Below are positions 38,446 through 40,673 of a stretch of 40,673 bases of DNA, piece after piece. Every line of letters begins with the position of its first letter. The first letter of the stretch is position 1. Both the position numbers and the translations under genes were made by a program. The stretch spans positions 1-40,673 of the forward strand of contig CANNFQ010000020.1 in NCBI GenBank assembly GCA_947503925.1. Direction: 5' to 3'. The DNA is from an uncultured Paracoccaceae bacterium. GTDB lineage: Bacteria > Pseudomonadota > Alphaproteobacteria > Rhodobacterales > Rhodobacteraceae. Under the pieces are notes generated by a model. It was not told the origin of the DNA, made no database searches, and saw only the letters and a program-made list of their open reading frames with translations.

Positions 38446-39470
38446 CTCCTTCAGATTTTCAAGTTACGCGCTCGTCGCCTTTTACCAAGGCGATTGCTGT
38501 GATCGGACTCTTGATCCTGATCGTCCTGATCGCAGCCCCGTATTGGGCAGGTCGCGCGGACATGCGCCTGATGGGTGAACTGTTTCTCTACCTGGCGCTG
38601 GCAAGCCTTTGGAACCTGATGGCAGGCTATGCCGGACTCGTCTCAGTTGGCCAGCAAGCTTATGTCGGTTTTGGTGGTTACATGCTGTTTGCGCTAACCA
38701 TCTTCGGAGGCCTACCGCCCGTTGTTGCCATTGTCGGGGCGGGCGTTCTGGGTGCGCTGATCGCGGTTCCCGTGGCGCTTTTGATCTTTCGACTGCGTGG
38801 CGCATATTTCGCCATTGGCACTTGGGTCATCGCGGAAGTGTTCCGCCTATCGTTCGCGCAGGTTTCGGCTTTGGGTGGTGGCTCGGGTTCTTCGCTGCCA
38901 GTTGGCATCGTAAGATCGCTCGCCTCGTCGCGGGCGGGGCGCGAACATCTGAGCTATTGGCTCGCCCTCGCATCCGCTGTCATCGTGATTGCTGCTGTCT
39001 ATCTGTTCCTGCGCTCTCGCAATGGGTTGGCCCTGACCGCCATTCGCGACAATGAGCTGGCGGCCGGATCCCTTGGGATTGATATCTGGCGCACCAAATT
39101 CATCGTCTACCTCGTGACTGCCGCGCTGACATCGATGATCGGTGCGCTCATCTTCTTGCAAAAGCTGCGGATCTCTCCCGATGCCGCGTTTTCGGTCAAC
39201 GACTGGACGGCGTTTGTCATCTTTATTGTGGTGATCGGCGGGATCGGGACCATTGAAGGGCCCATCATCGGCACGCTTATTTTCTTTGCCCTGCGTGAAG
39301 CACTGGCGGATCTGGGCACCATTTACCTGATGGTGCTGGGGGCCGTGGCGATCGTCATCATGCTCAAAGCGCCCAATGGCCTCTGGGGTCTGATCCGCGC
39401 TCGTTTCGATCTAGAGCTATTCCCCCTCAGCTACCGCGTAAAGCCATCCAAATCTGACATGAAAGGCTGA
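38442..39470 (+). CDS. ABC transporter permease, LivM-like
   Basis: A 342-residue permease. LFLYLALASLWNLMAGYAGLVSVGQQAYVGFGGY is the LivM opening and AIRDNELAAGSLGID the EAA-like loop, followed by IEGPIIGTLIFFALREALADLG. ATG at 38442 overlaps the LivH-like stop (ATGA). It completes a five-component HAAT-family importer. Confidence 0.92.
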   Translation: MTPSDFQVTRSSPFTKAIAVIGLLILIVLIAAPYWAGRADMRLMGELFLYLALASLWNLMAGYAGLVSVGQQAYVGFGGYMLFALTIFGGLPPVVAIVGAGVLGALIAVPVALLIFRLRGAYFAIGTWVIAEVFRLSFAQVSALGGGSGSSLPVGIVRSLASSRAGREHLSYWLALASAVIVIAAVYLFLRSRNGLALTAIRDNELAAGSLGIDIWRTKFIVYLVTAALTSMIGALIFLQKLRISPDAAFSVNDWTAFVIFIVVIGGIGTIEGPIIGTLIFFALREALADLGTIYLMVLGAVAIVIMLKAPNGLWGLIRARFDLELFPLSYRVKPSKSDMKG

Positions 39471-39473
39471 CCA

Positions 39474-40415
39474 ATGGCCAAGAGAAAACAAAAGACGATT
39501 ATTACCTGTGCCGTTACCGGCGCAATCCACACCCCCACGATGTCGGAGGCACTGCCCTACTCATATGACGATATCGCAAGGCAGGCCACCGATGCCGCAG
39601 AGGCGGGTGCTTCGATCCTGCACCTACATGCACGCGACAACGAAACCGGTACGCCATCTGTGGCGATCGATGATTTCAGTCCATTTCTGCCCCGGATTAA
39701 GCAGGCCACGGATGCGGTTGTTAACATCTCTACCGGCGGGTCGCTGACGCTATCAATTCAGGATCGGATCAATCCGGCGAAGACGTTCTCACCGGAAATG
39801 TGCTCAATGAACATGGGGTCCATGAACTTCGCATTCCATCCACTGGCCGGGCGTTACAAGGATGAAGACTGGAAGTTTGACTGGGAAAAGGCCTATGTCG
39901 CAAACTCTGACGCAAACATTTTCCGCAATACGTTCCGTGACATCAAAGAGGCCGCCGAGACACTTGCGCCCCATGATGTGAAGTTCGAGCATGAATGCTA
40001 CGACGTCGGCCATCTTTATAACCTGAAGTTCTGTATGGATATTGGCCTGTTCAAAGCGCCTGTGTTCATCCAGTTCATCTTTGGTATTTTGGGCGGCATC
40101 GGACCCGAAGTGGACAATCTGGTTTTCATGAAACGAACGGCCGATCGGCTGTTTGGCGATGACTATCGCTGGTCCGTTCTGGGGGCTGGTGGCGCACAGA
40201 TGACCCTTGGCACAACGGCCAGCCAGATGGGAGGCAACGTACGCGTCGGGCTAGAGGACAGTCTGTTTATCGCGCGCGGCACCTTGGCCGAAAGCAACGC
40301 GCAGCAAGTCGCCAAGATAAGGCGGATCGTCGAGGACTTGGGCTGTGAAGTTGCGACACCTGATGAAGCGCGTGAGATCCTTGACCTTAAGGGCGGTGAT
40401 CGCGTCGCCTTCTGA
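39474..40415 (+). CDS. Beta-keto acid cleavage enzyme (BKACE family)
   Basis: A 313-residue TIM-barrel Zn enzyme (formerly DUF849), related to 3-keto-5-aminohexanoate cleavage enzyme. The zinc motif HLHARD holds His50 and His52, and GGNVRVGLED places Glu261 at the third ligand. The family condenses a beta-keto acid with acetyl-CoA and splits it to acetoacetate and a new acyl-CoA. The substrate varies by clan (5-amino-3-oxohexanoate, dehydrocarnitine, 3-oxoadipate and others) and is not evident here. It starts 3 bp after livM and is followed by a CoA-transferase that can take up acetoacetate. Confidence 0.92.
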   Translation: MAKRKQKTIITCAVTGAIHTPTMSEALPYSYDDIARQATDAAEAGASILHLHARDNETGTPSVAIDDFSPFLPRIKQATDAVVNISTGGSLTLSIQDRINPAKTFSPEMCSMNMGSMNFAFHPLAGRYKDEDWKFDWEKAYVANSDANIFRNTFRDIKEAAETLAPHDVKFEHECYDVGHLYNLKFCMDIGLFKAPVFIQFIFGILGGIGPEVDNLVFMKRTADRLFGDDYRWSVLGAGGAQMTLGTTASQMGGNVRVGLEDSLFIARGTLAESNAQQVAKIRRIVEDLGCEVATPDEAREILDLKGGDRVAF

Positions 40416-40503
40416 TCCAGCGCGACCGGCATGAATCTAACCCCTCTATTAAAAATGCCAAGACATCCGCAGCCTTCAACCGATGCGGTGAAAGGACGAT
40501 GTT

Positions 40504-40673
40504 ATGCAAAAAATATACCCCAACGCGGCCGCGGCCCTGGATGGGCTTCTTTTTGACGGTATGTTCATTGCTGCGGGTGGTTTTGGCCTTTGTGGTATTC
40601 CTGAGCTGCTGCTGGATGCGATCAAGGATGCGGGCACGAAGGATCTGACTTTTGCCTCCAACAATGCGGGTGT
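40504..40673 (+). CDS. 3-oxoacid CoA-transferase subunit A (partial)
   Basis: The first 56 residues of a family I CoA-transferase alpha subunit: [40 protein letters not shown], then LTFASNNAG at the window edge. The GGFGLCGIP glycine loop is typical of ScoA/AtoD-type succinyl-CoA:3-ketoacid transferases. It starts after AAAGGACG. Following BKACE, it could reactivate the acetoacetate released there as acetoacetyl-CoA. The gene runs off the end; a beta subunit should follow. Confidence 0.9.
   Translation, partial: MQKIYPNAAAALDGLLFDGMFIAAGGFGLCGIPELLLDAIKDAGTKDLTFASNNAG

Noticed and set aside
33840..40415. Naming the catabolic operon a carnitine degradation cluster
   Set aside because: Dehydrogenase plus BKACE fits, but the cyclase, cupin, SDR and branched-chain-type importer do not belong to the known carnitine route, and the characteristic thioesterase is not seen.
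1..40673. tRNA or rRNA genes
   Set aside because: Intergenic regions were read for cloverleaf-like arms and rRNA text; none found. A manual reading can miss a divergent tRNA.

Overview
The window looks like chromosome of an alphaproteobacterium of the Rhodobacteraceae (Roseobacter group). The evidence is the PhyR-NepR-EcfG general stress response, an rpsA / ihfB / lapA / trpF gene set, FixJ-type two-component genes, a Tat-exported branched-chain-amino-acid-type ABC binding protein, and moderate-to-high GC with typical alphaproteobacterial start sites. The genus cannot be fixed from sequence alone.

Layout. (1) 1-975: wreckage of two insertion sequences, a doubly frameshifted IS3-type transposase abutting an internally deleted IS110 transposase. 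(2) 1309-2491: a Crp/Fnr-type regulator and a divergent degenerate receiver protein. (3) 2427-16099: a general stress response (GSR) island. It holds phyR, nepR, ecfG, a HisKA_2 sensor kinase and a phospholipase D-like gene. Around them lie effector genes: Holin-X, DUF883, DUF1328, dps, AI-2E-type permease, DUF202, PLDc_N, mscS, DUF2254, DUF2945, topoisomerase IB, MATE and csbD. Ten sites of the form GGAAC-N16/17-NGTT, five of them perfect GGAAC-N16-CGTT, lie in front of these transcription units, so the sigma factor and much of its probable regulon are side by side. (4) 16100-16915: no recognisable gene. (5) 16916-20330: ankyrin-repeat and GlcG/HbpS-like exported proteins next to a FixJ-type response regulator and sensor kinase. 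A shared CCGTA-N4-TAC(G/C)G dyad occurs upstream of both units. (6) 20642-21740: a truncated integrase fused to an IS66 remnant. (7) 21789-30116: a housekeeping block (trpF, lapA, ihfB ... rpsA) split by about 5.4 kb of accessory genes (DoxX-like membrane protein, two exported proteins, exported MsrB, membrane alpha/beta hydrolase). (8) 30884-40673: an IclR regulator and a divergent catabolic operon. The operon encodes a cyclase-family hydrolase, cupin, SDR, 3-hydroxyacyl-CoA-dehydrogenase-like enzyme, a complete five-gene branched-chain-type ABC importer, a beta-keto acid cleavage enzyme (BKACE) and the start of a 3-oxoacid CoA-transferase.

How they work together. In the GSR island a kinase would phosphorylate PhyR. 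PhyR would then sequester NepR and free EcfG to transcribe envelope-, DNA- and turgor-protection genes, including its own operon. In the catabolic operon an imported amide or lactone could be hydrolysed and oxidised to a beta-keto acid. BKACE would cleave this with acetyl-CoA, and the CoA-transferase would recover the acetoacetate. The substrate is not identifiable from sequence. The two most interesting items are the compact, promoter-resolved GSR island and the BKACE catabolic operon with its elaborate IclR operator region.
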